From Aquamicrobium sp. LC103 (GTDB taxonomy: Bacteria > Pseudomonadota > Alphaproteobacteria > Rhizobiales > Rhizobiaceae), in the NCBI RefSeq assembly GCF_001014615.2, contig NZ_LBCQ02000005.1, forward strand, positions 186,001 to 250,000: a stretch of 64,000 nt of DNA. The letters run 5' to 3'. Position 1 is the first letter of the stretch; every line of letters starts with the position of its first letter. Shown piece by piece: positions 9,007 to 17,230 of the stretch. Under the pieces are notes generated by a model. It ran no database searches. It saw only the letters and a program-made list of their open reading frames with translations, and was not told the origin of the DNA. Made by a program: the position numbers and the translations under genes.

Positions 9007-10671
9007 ATGGCTAGGGATTTCCGCTTACTCGACACTTTCCGGCGCAATAGAACTGCACTTGAAAACCACCTCATCGATGGGCTTGTCGACGGCCGGGTCA
9101 GCCGCCGCGAGTTCATCCGTCATGGCAGCCTGCTGGGCCTGTCGCTTCCGTTTCTCGGCGGCGTCGGCGCGGCCGCGGGCTTTGGCCTCGCGCCGACGCA
9201 GGCCATCGCGCAGGGCGCGCCGGGAGCCACGATACGGGTTGCCTGCCAGATGCCCGCCGCCGCCATCGATCCCGTGACGGTCATCGACATCGGTGGCCTG
9301 CTGATGCTGCAGCAGGTCGGCGAGTTCCTTTGTCTGGACGGCCCGGACCTGATCCTTCGCCCGATGCTGGCGGAGAGCTGGAAACCGAACGACAAGGGCG
9401 ATGTCTGGACGTTCACCCTCCGCAAGGGCGTGAAGTTCCACAGCGGCGGGGAGATGAAGGCGGACGATGTCGTGGCGACCTTCGACCGCCTGACCGACAC
9501 CGGCAACGCGTCAAGCGCACTGTCGGTGTTCCGCGGCGTGCTCCAGAAAGGGGCCACGAGGAAGGTCGACGACCACACGGTCGAATTCCACCTCGACGCC
9601 CCGAATGGCAATTTCCCGTATCTCGTCTCGTCGGACAACTTCACCTCCATCATCCTGCCCGCGAGCTATGCCGGCGACTATGAGCAAACCTTCGATGGCA
9701 CCGGACCGTTCAAGCTGGACAGCTACAGGGCGAAGGTCGGCGCCTCCTTCGTGCGCAACGAGGACTATTGGGGCGAGAAAGCGCTACCCGCGCGCACCGA
9801 GTTCACCTTCTTCTCCGATATCCAGCCCCAGCTCCTGGCTTTGCGCGGCGGACAGGTCGATATCATCAACATCGTTCCCGTGCTCCACACGGTTGCGCTG
9901 GCGGGCGACCCGAACATCGAGGTCGTGGGCCTGCCGGCGGTCTCGCACACCCAGCTGCACATGCGTTGTGACATGGATCCGTTCAAGGACCCGCGCGTGC
10001 GCCGTGCCGTTGCTCTCAGCATCGACCGCCCGAAACTGGTCGAGGGCCTGAAGAAAAGCCGCGCCCAGGTCGGCAACGACAGCCCCTTCGCGCCGGCCTA
10101 TCCGTCCACCGATAAGACCGTGCCGCAGCGCGAGCGCGACCTTGCGCAGGCGAAGGAACTGCTGGAGGCCGCCGGTGTCGGCAACGGCTTCAAGATGATC
10201 CTGACCAGCCGGCAATATCTGGAATTGCCGGAACATGCGCAGCTGGTGCAGGCCTGGGTCAAGGAGATCGGCATCGAGATCGATCTCAACCTGCTCGACA
10301 ACGCCACCTTCTACGGCCAGTCGGTCTTCGGCCAGTCGCCCTGGCTGGACTCACCGATGGGTCTGACGGTCTACGGCCACCGCGGCGTCCCGAATGTCTA
10401 TCTGACGGCGCCGCTCGGCAGCGAGGGGAAGTGGAATGCCGCCCATTTCAAGAACAGCCAGTACGACCAGCTGGCGGAGAGCTATATCGGTGCTCTCGAC
10501 CTCGAGGCGCAGAAGGCTGCCGCCGGCCAGATCCAGAGGCTGCTGCTCGAAGAGACGCCGATCATCTCCGCCTATTTCTCCGAGCACATTTCCGCGAAAT
10601 CGAAATCCGTCAGCGGCGTGCAGGCGACCGCGATGGGACAGCTCTATCTCGACCGGGCCTCGAAGGCCTGA
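9007..10671 (+). CDS. ABC transporter substrate-binding protein, family 5, Tat-exported
   Basis: This 554-residue periplasmic binding protein belongs to the peptide/opine/nickel family (SBP_bac_5). The N-terminus has a twin-arginine motif, SRREFI at about residues 36-41, followed by a hydrophobic stretch and an AxA-like cleavage region near TQAIAQ, so export should be by the Tat route. The other three family-5 binding proteins here have ordinary Sec signals. Start ATG 9007 is chosen because AGGGGA (8993-8998) is 8 bases away; the GTG at 9001 is too close. The gene leads an operon with two permeases, a double ATPase and a DddQ-like cupin. A hairpin follows its stop. Confidence 0.93.
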   Translation: MARDFRLLDTFRRNRTALENHLIDGLVDGRVSRREFIRHGSLLGLSLPFLGGVGAAAGFGLAPTQAIAQGAPGATIRVACQMPAAAIDPVTVIDIGGLLMLQQVGEFLCLDGPDLILRPMLAESWKPNDKGDVWTFTLRKGVKFHSGGEMKADDVVATFDRLTDTGNASSALSVFRGVLQKGATRKVDDHTVEFHLDAPNGNFPYLVSSDNFTSIILPASYAGDYEQTFDGTGPFKLDSYRAKVGASFVRNEDYWGEKALPARTEFTFFSDIQPQLLALRGGQVDIINIVPVLHTVALAGDPNIEVVGLPAVSHTQLHMRCDMDPFKDPRVRRAVALSIDRPKLVEGLKKSRAQVGNDSPFAPAYPSTDKTVPQRERDLAQAKELLEAAGVGNGFKMILTSRQYLELPEHAQLVQAWVKEIGIEIDLNLLDNATFYGQSVFGQSPWLDSPMGLTVYGHRGVPNVYLTAPLGSEGKWNAAHFKNSQYDQLAESYIGALDLEAQKAAAGQIQRLLLEETPIISAYFSEHISAKSKSVSGVQATAMGQLYLDRASKA

Positions 10672-10691
10672 GGCTCCACGACCGGCTCACC

Positions 10692-10715
10692 TGCGGCCCT
10701 TCGCGAAGGGCCGCA
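10692..10715 (+). terminator. Intercistronic hairpin after the binding-protein gene
   Basis: A perfect 24-base palindrome (TGCGGCCCTT, CGCG, AAGGGCCGCA) begins about 20 bases after the binding-protein stop codon and ends before the permease ribosome site. It has no T-tract, so it is more likely an mRNA 3'-end stabilizer or partial terminator than a full terminator. Such elements raise binding-protein levels over the membrane subunits. Confidence 0.65.
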
Positions 10716-10755
10716 CCGGGCCTTTCCTGCGTGCCACCAGACAGGAGACGTCGTC

Positions 10756-11709
10756 ATCTTCCGCTTTCTTTCACGACGCGTGGGACTCTCGCTCATCTCG
10801 CTCTTCCTGCTGAGCGTGATGGTGTTCATCGGCGGGCAGGTGCTGCCCGGCAATGTCGGCCGCGCCATACTGGGTCCCCTTGCAGACCAGCAGGCGGTCG
10901 ATGTCCTCAACGAATCGCTCGGGCTCAACCGCCCGCTGCTGGTTCAGTACGGTAGCTGGATCTGGAATTTCATCCAGGGCGACATGGGTACATCCTATGT
11001 CTTCCGCGCGCCGGTGTCGGGCTTCATCGTCGATGCCCTCGGCAATTCCCTGAAGCTGGCGCTCGTCGCCTTCCTGATGGTCGTGCCGGTCGGCATCCTC
11101 GGCGGCGTGGTCGCGGCGTTGAACGTCGATCGGCCACTCGATCGCATCATTAGCATCGGCGGCCTTTCGATGACCGTGCTTCCGGAATTCGTGACGGGTA
11201 TCGTTCTGGTGCTGATCCTCGGCATCTGGCTGGGCTGGCTTCCGATCTCCGCGGCTTGGCCCAGCGATGCCGGGTTCTTCACGCAGCTCTATTATCTCAT
11301 CCTGCCGGCGCTGCCGCTGTTCCTCTCCCTGTTCGGCTACATCGCGCGGATGACCCGGTCCGGCATGGTCGAGGCCCTCGATTCCGACTACACGCGAACC
11401 GCCGTGCTGAAAGGCCTGCCCTGGCGCACGGTCGTCTGGCGCCATGTCCTGCGCAACGCGCTGCTGCCGACCATCACGGTCGTCGCGACGCAGGCGGGCT
11501 ACCTCATCGGCGGCCTCGTCGTGATCGAGACGCTGTTCCGCTACCAGGGCATCGGATCACTCGTCTACACCGCCGCCAGCGGCAAGGATTTCCCGATGCT
11601 TCAGGCCGGCGTCCTCACGATCGGCATCGTCTACACGGTCGCGACGCTGGTCGCCGACATTCTCTACTCCCTGCTCAATCCCCGCATCCGGCTGAGGGCC
11701 GACCAATGA
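10756..11709 (+). CDS. ABC transporter permease, DppB type
   Basis: This inner-membrane permease has about six transmembrane segments and the binding-protein-dependent transport loop (TAVLKGLPWRTVVWRH) near residue 216. The family N-terminus (M-x-RFLxRR) matches the codons from 10756 (xIFRFLSRR). An AGGAGA ribosome site (10743-10748) is ideally 7 bases upstream of that point, but the codon there is ATC. The first ordinary start in frame is GTG at 10780, which has no ribosome site and would cut eight conserved residues. Either the gene uses a rare ATC start or one base differs. The gene overlaps the next permease by ATGA. Confidence 0.88.
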   Translation: MFRFLSRRVGLSLISLFLLSVMVFIGGQVLPGNVGRAILGPLADQQAVDVLNESLGLNRPLLVQYGSWIWNFIQGDMGTSYVFRAPVSGFIVDALGNSLKLALVAFLMVVPVGILGGVVAALNVDRPLDRIISIGGLSMTVLPEFVTGIVLVLILGIWLGWLPISAAWPSDAGFFTQLYYLILPALPLFLSLFGYIARMTRSGMVEALDSDYTRTAVLKGLPWRTVVWRHVLRNALLPTITVVATQAGYLIGGLVVIETLFRYQGIGSLVYTAASGKDFPMLQAGVLTIGIVYTVATLVADILYSLLNPRIRLRADQ

Positions 11710-12590
11710 GCGCAATCGAACATCCTGCGAGCACAACCGCGCTCGACACGACGGCTCCGCGCGGAGCCTGGGGCGACACGCTCCATTCGCTGAGCCGATC
11801 GGGCACGTTCCTCGTCGGCTCAACCATCGTGCTGTTTTGGATAGCATGCGCCATCTTCGGCCAGCATTTCACGCCGTATGATCCGCTCGCCAGCGACATT
11901 CTGAACTCTCTGGCTCCACCATCGGGCGAGCACTGGTTCGGAACCGACCAGCTGGGCCGCGACGTCTTCTCGCGCGTGATCGTCGGCTCGCGCGACATCC
12001 TGACCGTTGCACCGCTGGCAACACTGCTTGCGACCATTGCCGGGACGACGCTCGGCCTCCTCACCGGCTACTTTCGCGGCATCCTCGACGAGATCGTCAG
12101 CCGCTTCCTCGAGGCTTTCATGGCGATACCGGTCGTCATCAAGGCGCTGCTCATCATCGTGGCTATCGGCACGTCGAAACTGACGGTCATCATCGTGATC
12201 GGCATCGCCTTCACGCCGATCATCGCGCGCACGGTTCGCTCTGCCGTCCTTGCCGAACGCGAGCTGGACTATGTCGCGGCCGCGCAGCTACGGCACGAAA
12301 GCGCCTTCCACACTATGTTCGTCGAAATCCTGCCGAACGTCCTGCCGCCGATCCTGGTCGAGACAACGGTGCGCCTCGGCTACGCGATCTTCGCCGTCGC
12401 GACCCTCAGCTTTCTGGGCTTCGGCATTCAGCCTCCGTCGCCCGATTGGGCGCTCAGCATCTCGACGAACTACGGTCTGATAGGCGGAGGCTACTGGTGG
12501 ACAGTCCTGTTCGACGGCTTTGCCATCGCTTCCGTGGTGGTGGGCGTCAACCTCGTGGCCGATGGCGTGCATGGAGCATTCAATGACTGA
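11706..12590 (+). CDS. ABC transporter permease, DppC type
   Basis: This 294-residue permease is of the DppC/OppC type, with an N-terminal cytoplasmic tail, a first membrane helix (about residues 35-55) and the family motif FGTDQLGRDVFSR near residue 80. The C-terminal half carries the transport domain and TLSFLGFGIQPPSPDWA. It overlaps the upstream permease by four bases and the downstream ATPase by eight. It would pair with the DppB-type protein to form the membrane channel. Confidence 0.92.
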   Translation: MSAIEHPASTTALDTTAPRGAWGDTLHSLSRSGTFLVGSTIVLFWIACAIFGQHFTPYDPLASDILNSLAPPSGEHWFGTDQLGRDVFSRVIVGSRDILTVAPLATLLATIAGTTLGLLTGYFRGILDEIVSRFLEAFMAIPVVIKALLIIVAIGTSKLTVIIVIGIAFTPIIARTVRSAVLAERELDYVAAAQLRHESAFHTMFVEILPNVLPPILVETTVRLGYAIFAVATLSFLGFGIQPPSPDWALSISTNYGLIGGGYWWTVLFDGFAIASVVVGVNLVADGVHGAFND

Positions 12591-14658
12591 CATCGCCGCG
12601 AACGCACTCCAACTCGACAACCTCTCCGTCGCCTATCGCGTGGGCAGGCGAGACCGCGCGGTCCTGCGCGACCTCAGTTTTACGATCGCCAGGGGCGAGG
12701 CCTATGGCCTTGTCGGCGAGTCCGGCTGCGGCAAGTCGACGGTGGCGCTGTCGGTGGTTCGCTACCTGCCGCGCAACGGCAAGGTGGCCTCGGGCACCAT
12801 ATCGCTGGACGGTCAGGATGTGATGCGGCTTGGCCCCGAGGCGTTGCGGCGCACGCGCGCCGAACGCGTGGCCATGGTCTACCAGGACCCGGGGAAGGCG
12901 CTGAACCCGTCGATCCGCATCGGGCGGCAACTGACGGAAGTCTTCGAACTCGGCGGCCTTTCCGGTCAGGCCGCCACCGACCGCGCGCTCGCCATGCTGA
13001 ACCGCGTCCGCATCTCCGATCCGGCGGGCGTCATGCAACGCTATCCGCACCAATTGTCGGGCGGCATGCAGCAGCGCGTGGCCATCGCCATGGCGCTCGC
13101 CAAGGACCCCTCGACGCTGATCCTCGACGAGCCGACGACCGGACTCGACGCGACGGTCGAAGCCGAAGTGCTCGATCTCATCGCCGAGCTCCGGCGCGGG
13201 CTTTCCGCCTCTATCCTGTTCATCAGCCACAATCTCGCGGTCGTCTCCCGGATGTGCGACCGGGTCGGCGTGCTCTATGCCGGCATTCTCGTCGAGGAAG
13301 GGCCGACGGACGTCGTCTTCAACGACCCGCGCCACCCCTACACCGTCGCGCTGCTACGCTGCCTGCCTCGCGGCGACCAGCGAAAGGACCAGGGCCGCCT
13401 CGACACGATCCCCGGCTATCTGCCCAGTATCGGCGCGACAATCAAAGGCTGCGCCTTCGCCGAGCGATGCGCGCTGGCGACCGACCTTTGCCATACCACG
13501 CCGCCGCCGCTGCATGACCTCGGCGGGCGTCTGGCGCGCTGCCACTACCACGAGCGGGCCCAGGAATTGCCGCGCGCGACGCCGGCCCGGGTCGAGTTTG
13601 CAATGCCCCCGGCAGGCCAGTCGGAAGCCGTCCTGCGTGTCGATGGCCTGAACAAGACCTACCACGGCCACGGCCATGCGCTGCGAGCGGTCAAGGACCT
13701 GTCGCTCGATCTGCGGCGCGGACAGACGCTCGGTCTGGTGGGCGAATCCGGCAGCGGCAAGACCACCTTCGCGCGGCTGCTGCTCGGTCTGGTTTCGCCG
13801 GATCAGGGTGGCCACATCGAACTCGACGGCAAGGCACTGGCGCCACGGCTGGGCGATCGCACCGACGCCGAGATCAAGGCGCTGCAGATCGTTTTCCAGA
13901 ACCCCGATTCCGCGCTCAACCGCTCGCATTCGATCCGGCATCTGCTGAGCCGTGCCTTGAAGCGGCTAGCCGGCCTGAGGGGCAGGCAGTTGCAGGACCG
14001 GCTGGACGAGCTCGTGCGTTCGGTGCGCCTGACCGAACGCCATCTGGTCGTCAAGCCTCGCCAGCTGTCGGGCGGCCTGAAACAGCGCGTGGCGATCGCC
14101 CGAGCCTTCGCCGGCGATCCGCGCATCGTGGTCTGCGACGAGCCGACCTCGGCGCTCGACGTTTCGGTTCAGGCGGCGATCCTCAACCTCCTTGCGGATC
14201 TGCAGTCGAAGCAAGATGCCAGCTACATCTTCATCTCGCACGATCTGGCGGTCGTGCGTTATCTCTCCGACCGGATCGCGGTGCTCTATCTGGGCCGCAT
14301 CATGGAACTCGGACCCTCCGAGGAAGTCTTTGCCGGTCCTCACCACCCCTACACGGAGGCGCTTCTGTCGGCTGCGCCCAGCTTGGACCGCAGGGAGAAT
14401 ACGCGCATCCGGCTGGACGGCGAGATCCCGAGCGCGGCGAACCCGCCGGGCGGCTGCGTCTTCCACACCCGCTGCCCGCGCAAGGTCGGCGCAATCTGCG
14501 AGACCACGGAGCCGCCGCTCGCCGAGGCGCAAGACGGCCACGGCATCCGCTGCCACATTCCCTATGCCGAGCTCGCACGGCTTCAACGGGCGGGCGCGGC
14601 AAGGCCCGCAAGGGAAACAAGCCTCCCGGCCGCGCATCCGGCGCTGGCCGAGCGATAA
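12583..14658 (+). CDS. ABC transporter ATP-binding protein, fused DppD-DppF type
   Basis: This 691-residue protein carries two nucleotide-binding domains. The first has Walker A GESGCGKS (residues 45-52), signature LSGGMQQRV and Walker B LILDEP. The second starts near residue 345 with Walker A GESGSGKT near 387 and signature LSGGLKQRV. Each half ends in a cysteine-bearing oligopeptide-ABC C-terminal region (CAFAERC and CVFHTRC). It would energize import through the two permeases upstream. The gene starts inside the end of the permease gene, so the two are coupled. Confidence 0.94.
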   Translation: MTDIAANALQLDNLSVAYRVGRRDRAVLRDLSFTIARGEAYGLVGESGCGKSTVALSVVRYLPRNGKVASGTISLDGQDVMRLGPEALRRTRAERVAMVYQDPGKALNPSIRIGRQLTEVFELGGLSGQAATDRALAMLNRVRISDPAGVMQRYPHQLSGGMQQRVAIAMALAKDPSTLILDEPTTGLDATVEAEVLDLIAELRRGLSASILFISHNLAVVSRMCDRVGVLYAGILVEEGPTDVVFNDPRHPYTVALLRCLPRGDQRKDQGRLDTIPGYLPSIGATIKGCAFAERCALATDLCHTTPPPLHDLGGRLARCHYHERAQELPRATPARVEFAMPPAGQSEAVLRVDGLNKTYHGHGHALRAVKDLSLDLRRGQTLGLVGESGSGKTTFARLLLGLVSPDQGGHIELDGKALAPRLGDRTDAEIKALQIVFQNPDSALNRSHSIRHLLSRALKRLAGLRGRQLQDRLDELVRSVRLTERHLVVKPRQLSGGLKQRVAIARAFAGDPRIVVCDEPTSALDVSVQAAILNLLADLQSKQDASYIFISHDLAVVRYLSDRIAVLYLGRIMELGPSEEVFAGPHHPYTEALLSAAPSLDRRENTRIRLDGEIPSAANPPGGCVFHTRCPRKVGAICETTEPPLAEAQDGHGIRCHIPYAELARLQRAGAARPARETSLPAAHPALAER

Positions 14659-14694
14659 TCGAACCGGCATCACGAAAGTCGAGGAAACCAGACA

Positions 14695-15314
14695 TGACCC
14701 TGAATACACGGCCGATAGCGCTGCAGGCTTTTCTGGATGGGGCGCGGCGCAGCTATCTGGCGGCGGATCCCGACGCCCGGACCAGGGCCTGTGTCGATCG
14801 CGTCTTCGATGCGCTTGAGACGGTGCATCCGCCGTCCGGCAAACCGGTCGAGCGTGTCGCCGCGAGCCGGTTTCTGGAGGACGCGCTGGAACCCGCGCGC
14901 AGGACGGGCGGCGATCTCGCAACGCTGGCGGACCGCATCCGCGATCTCGATCCGCTGCTGCGCTGGCGGGTGCGCAGCGCGGGGGAGCCGACGGCCAGCG
15001 CCTCCTATGCGCAAGGCCACGCCAATGCGATGATCGTCGGGCCTGGCGCGCTCGAAGACCGGCCGGATATATGGGTCGGCCTTTCCCTGCTCGCGCCCGA
15101 TGTCCGCTATCCCGACCACCGGCATCCGCCGGAAGAGGCCTACCTTGTCCTGACGAATGGGCAGTTCAAGCATGGTGGCGGCGACTGGTTCACGCCGGGC
15201 GTGGGCGGTACGCTCTACAACGAGCCCGACATGATCCACGCAATGCGCTCCACCACGAGCGACCCGCTTCTGGCGCTCTGGTGCCTGCCGATTGGCGCGA
15301 CGGGCCGCGGGTAG
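14695..15314 (+). CDS. DddQ-like DMSP-lyase family cupin
   Basis: This 206-residue protein has a C-terminal cupin that resembles DMSP lyase DddQ. DddQ cleaves dimethylsulfoniopropionate to dimethyl sulfide and acrylate. The residues His144, Glu148, Tyr150 and His182 (in DHRHPPEEAYLVL and IHAMRS) have spacings of 4, 6 and 38. I recall the DddQ metal and catalytic set as His125, Glu129, Tyr131, His163, which has the same spacings. The GVGGTLYNEPDMIHAMRS and PLLALW segments also fit. It starts at ATG 14695, 36 bases after the ATPase gene, so it belongs to the importer operon. No acrylate gene (acuI, acuK, prpE type) is seen here. Family members with other substrates are possible. Confidence 0.8.
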
Positions 15315-15406
15315 GAGAAGCGGTTTTTCCGGCCCTATCTGCTGGAGATCGGGCGCGTCGCGAATACCTAGCTCCTCAGCCGACGAACAGGCCGAGAGAG
15401 CGGTAG

Positions 15407-16129
15407 TCAGCGTGTAGAAAAACCCGCGACGGATCCCTTGCCGGTCCCGCCGCCGCTGTGATTGCCGTTTGAAGCGCTGGCAAGGGCGCCGCGAAGAAGC
15501 AGGACCTCGCCGCCAGCCAGAATATCCTCGCGGATCGCGGCGCGCGCGGCTGGACCGTTGGCATTGCGAATGGCCTCGACGACCGAATAGTGGTGTTCGA
15601 TCATGACCCTGCCGCCGTCCCGATAGCCCGAGGAGATCAGCGGCCCCATCTGCAGCCACAGGTTCTCCAGCAAACCGCGGAGGATCATCATGCCGCCAAT
15701 CTCCGGCAGGGCGAAGTGAAACCTCTGGTTCATCCGAAGGCCCTGCAGGTGATCGCCCGCGGCGAGCGCGGTTTCGTTGTCGCGCAAAAGGCCTTCGAGC
15801 AGAAGAATGTCTTGCGTGGTGGCGAATTGAGCCGCGCGCTCGGCGGCCAGCCCTTCGAGTTCGAGGCGGATGGCACGGATTTCTATGTAGCGGGAGCGCT
15901 CCAGAAGCGGCACGCGAATGTCACGCGGACTCTGGAACAGAAGCCCTCCGTTGTTGACCAGGCGCAGGACGGCATCTCGCACCGGGGTCACGCTGACACC
16001 CATCTGATCGGCCAGATCACGGATCTTGAGGCGTGTACCAGGAGGCAGTTCTCCTGATATCAGCGCATTCGCAAGTCGGTCATAGACTTCAACTGCAAGA
16101 CCAGTTTTGTCTAAGCTTGGTCTAACCAA
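15407..16129 (-). CDS. GntR-family (FCD) transcriptional regulator
   Basis: This 240-residue regulator has an N-terminal GntR winged helix (residues about 10-75, with LKIRDLADQMGVSVTPVRDAVLRL) and a C-terminal all-helical FCD ligand domain. It starts at TTG 16129, directly after the stop of the deacylase gene. An AGGAGA site inside the end of the deacylase gene is well spaced for this TTG. It is the last gene of the minus-strand operon that begins at 24089, so it probably autoregulates that operon. It converges on the DddQ-like gene, leaving a 92-base gap with no clear terminator. Confidence 0.9.
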   Translation of the reverse strand: MVRPSLDKTGLAVEVYDRLANALISGELPPGTRLKIRDLADQMGVSVTPVRDAVLRLVNNGGLLFQSPRDIRVPLLERSRYIEIRAIRLELEGLAAERAAQFATTQDILLLEGLLRDNETALAAGDHLQGLRMNQRFHFALPEIGGMMILRGLLENLWLQMGPLISSGYRDGGRVMIEHHYSVVEAIRNANGPAARAAIREDILAGGEVLLLRGALASASNGNHSGGGTGKGSVAGFSTR

Positions 16130-17209
16130 TTATCTTTTCTCCTGAAGCCGGAGCCGTTCCCTGACCAGTTCGCTGGTGCCGCGCAGGAATTCTTCGAGGC
16201 AGTCGCCGATAACCGAAATCTGATAACCTCCTTCTTGGACAACCACGACGGGAATATCAAGGGAGCCGACTATCTCGCCGGCTTTCCGGAAGGCATCGGT
16301 GGTGACTTCGACGAGGCTCAGCGGGTCGTCGACATGGGTGTCGTAACCGAGTGCAAGCACGAGGACTTCGGCGCCATAGGCCTTGATCGCTTCCGCCCCG
16401 GCCTGAACGCCAGCCAGGAAAGTGTCGTTGCCGCTGTGTGGCGCGAGGGGGATATTGAGGTTGTAGCCTTCTCCCTCGCCGTGGCCGGTTTCGTGTGGCC
16501 GGCCGGTGAAGAACGGGTTGTAGTAATCGGTATCCACATGGACCGAGACCGTCATCACGTCCTTGCGGCGATAGAAGAATTCCTGCGTGCCGTCACCGTG
16601 ATGGGCATCGATGTCCAGAACGGCAACCTTGCCGAAATTCGTCCGCAGACGCTGCGCGGCGATGGCGGCGTTGTTCATATAGCAAAAGCCGGTCGCCCTG
16701 TCGGCGCGGCAATGATGCCCTGAAGGCCGGCAAAGTGCGTAGGCAAGCGTCTCGCCTTCCATCACGGCGTCGGCGGCCGCCGTTGCCGTATGCGTGGAGC
16801 GCAGGGCGGAGCGATAGGTGAATTCGCTGATCGGAACTGCCAGGTCGCCGAGATAATAGCCCGTTTGCGCGAGAAGCTGGTCGGTAGGGCAGGGCGGACG
16901 CGCGTCCTTGGCCGGGTCGCCGTTCCAGTAAGGAAAGGTGTTGGGCAGCACTTCCGGTCCATGATCGGGCAGTTCGAGCCAGCGCGGATAAGCGGTTTCG
17001 AGATAGTCGAGATAGTGCGCCGGATGGACGGCGGCCGCGGGCCCGCGACCATAGTCCGGCGGCGTTTCCACTTCGATCCCGAGGTTTGCCAGTGCATCCA
17101 GCAGCCTTTCGGTGCGGGCCGGTATGTCGGTCGGGTCCGCAAGCCGGCCGAACCGCATGAACTGCTTGGGCGAATGAAGAGCCTGGTCGGGATGGTAGAA
17201 GGCGCGCAT
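16130..17209 (-). CDS. Histone-deacetylase-fold amidohydrolase, acetylpolyamine-type
   Basis: This 359-residue zinc amidohydrolase of the arginase/deacetylase fold has the full catalytic set: the His-His pair at 165-166 (RPSGHHC), zinc ligands Asp201 and His203 (DIDAHHGDGT) and Asp290 (LGYDTH), and Tyr329 in QEGGY. Bacterial members of this length include acetylpolyamine amidohydrolases, which remove acetyl groups from N-acetylputrescine or N-acetylcadaverine. It follows the ThDP gene by 21 bases and abuts the GntR gene. A role in deacylating the compound imported by the upstream ABC system is likely. The exact acyl-amine is not known. Confidence 0.92.
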   Translation of the reverse strand: MRAFYHPDQALHSPKQFMRFGRLADPTDIPARTERLLDALANLGIEVETPPDYGRGPAAAVHPAHYLDYLETAYPRWLELPDHGPEVLPNTFPYWNGDPAKDARPPCPTDQLLAQTGYYLGDLAVPISEFTYRSALRSTHTATAAADAVMEGETLAYALCRPSGHHCRADRATGFCYMNNAAIAAQRLRTNFGKVAVLDIDAHHGDGTQEFFYRRKDVMTVSVHVDTDYYNPFFTGRPHETGHGEGEGYNLNIPLAPHSGNDTFLAGVQAGAEAIKAYGAEVLVLALGYDTHVDDPLSLVEVTTDAFRKAGEIVGSLDIPVVVVQEGGYQISVIGDCLEEFLRGTSELVRERLRLQEKR

Positions 17210-17230
17210 GTCGGTGTCCTCGATAGTCCG

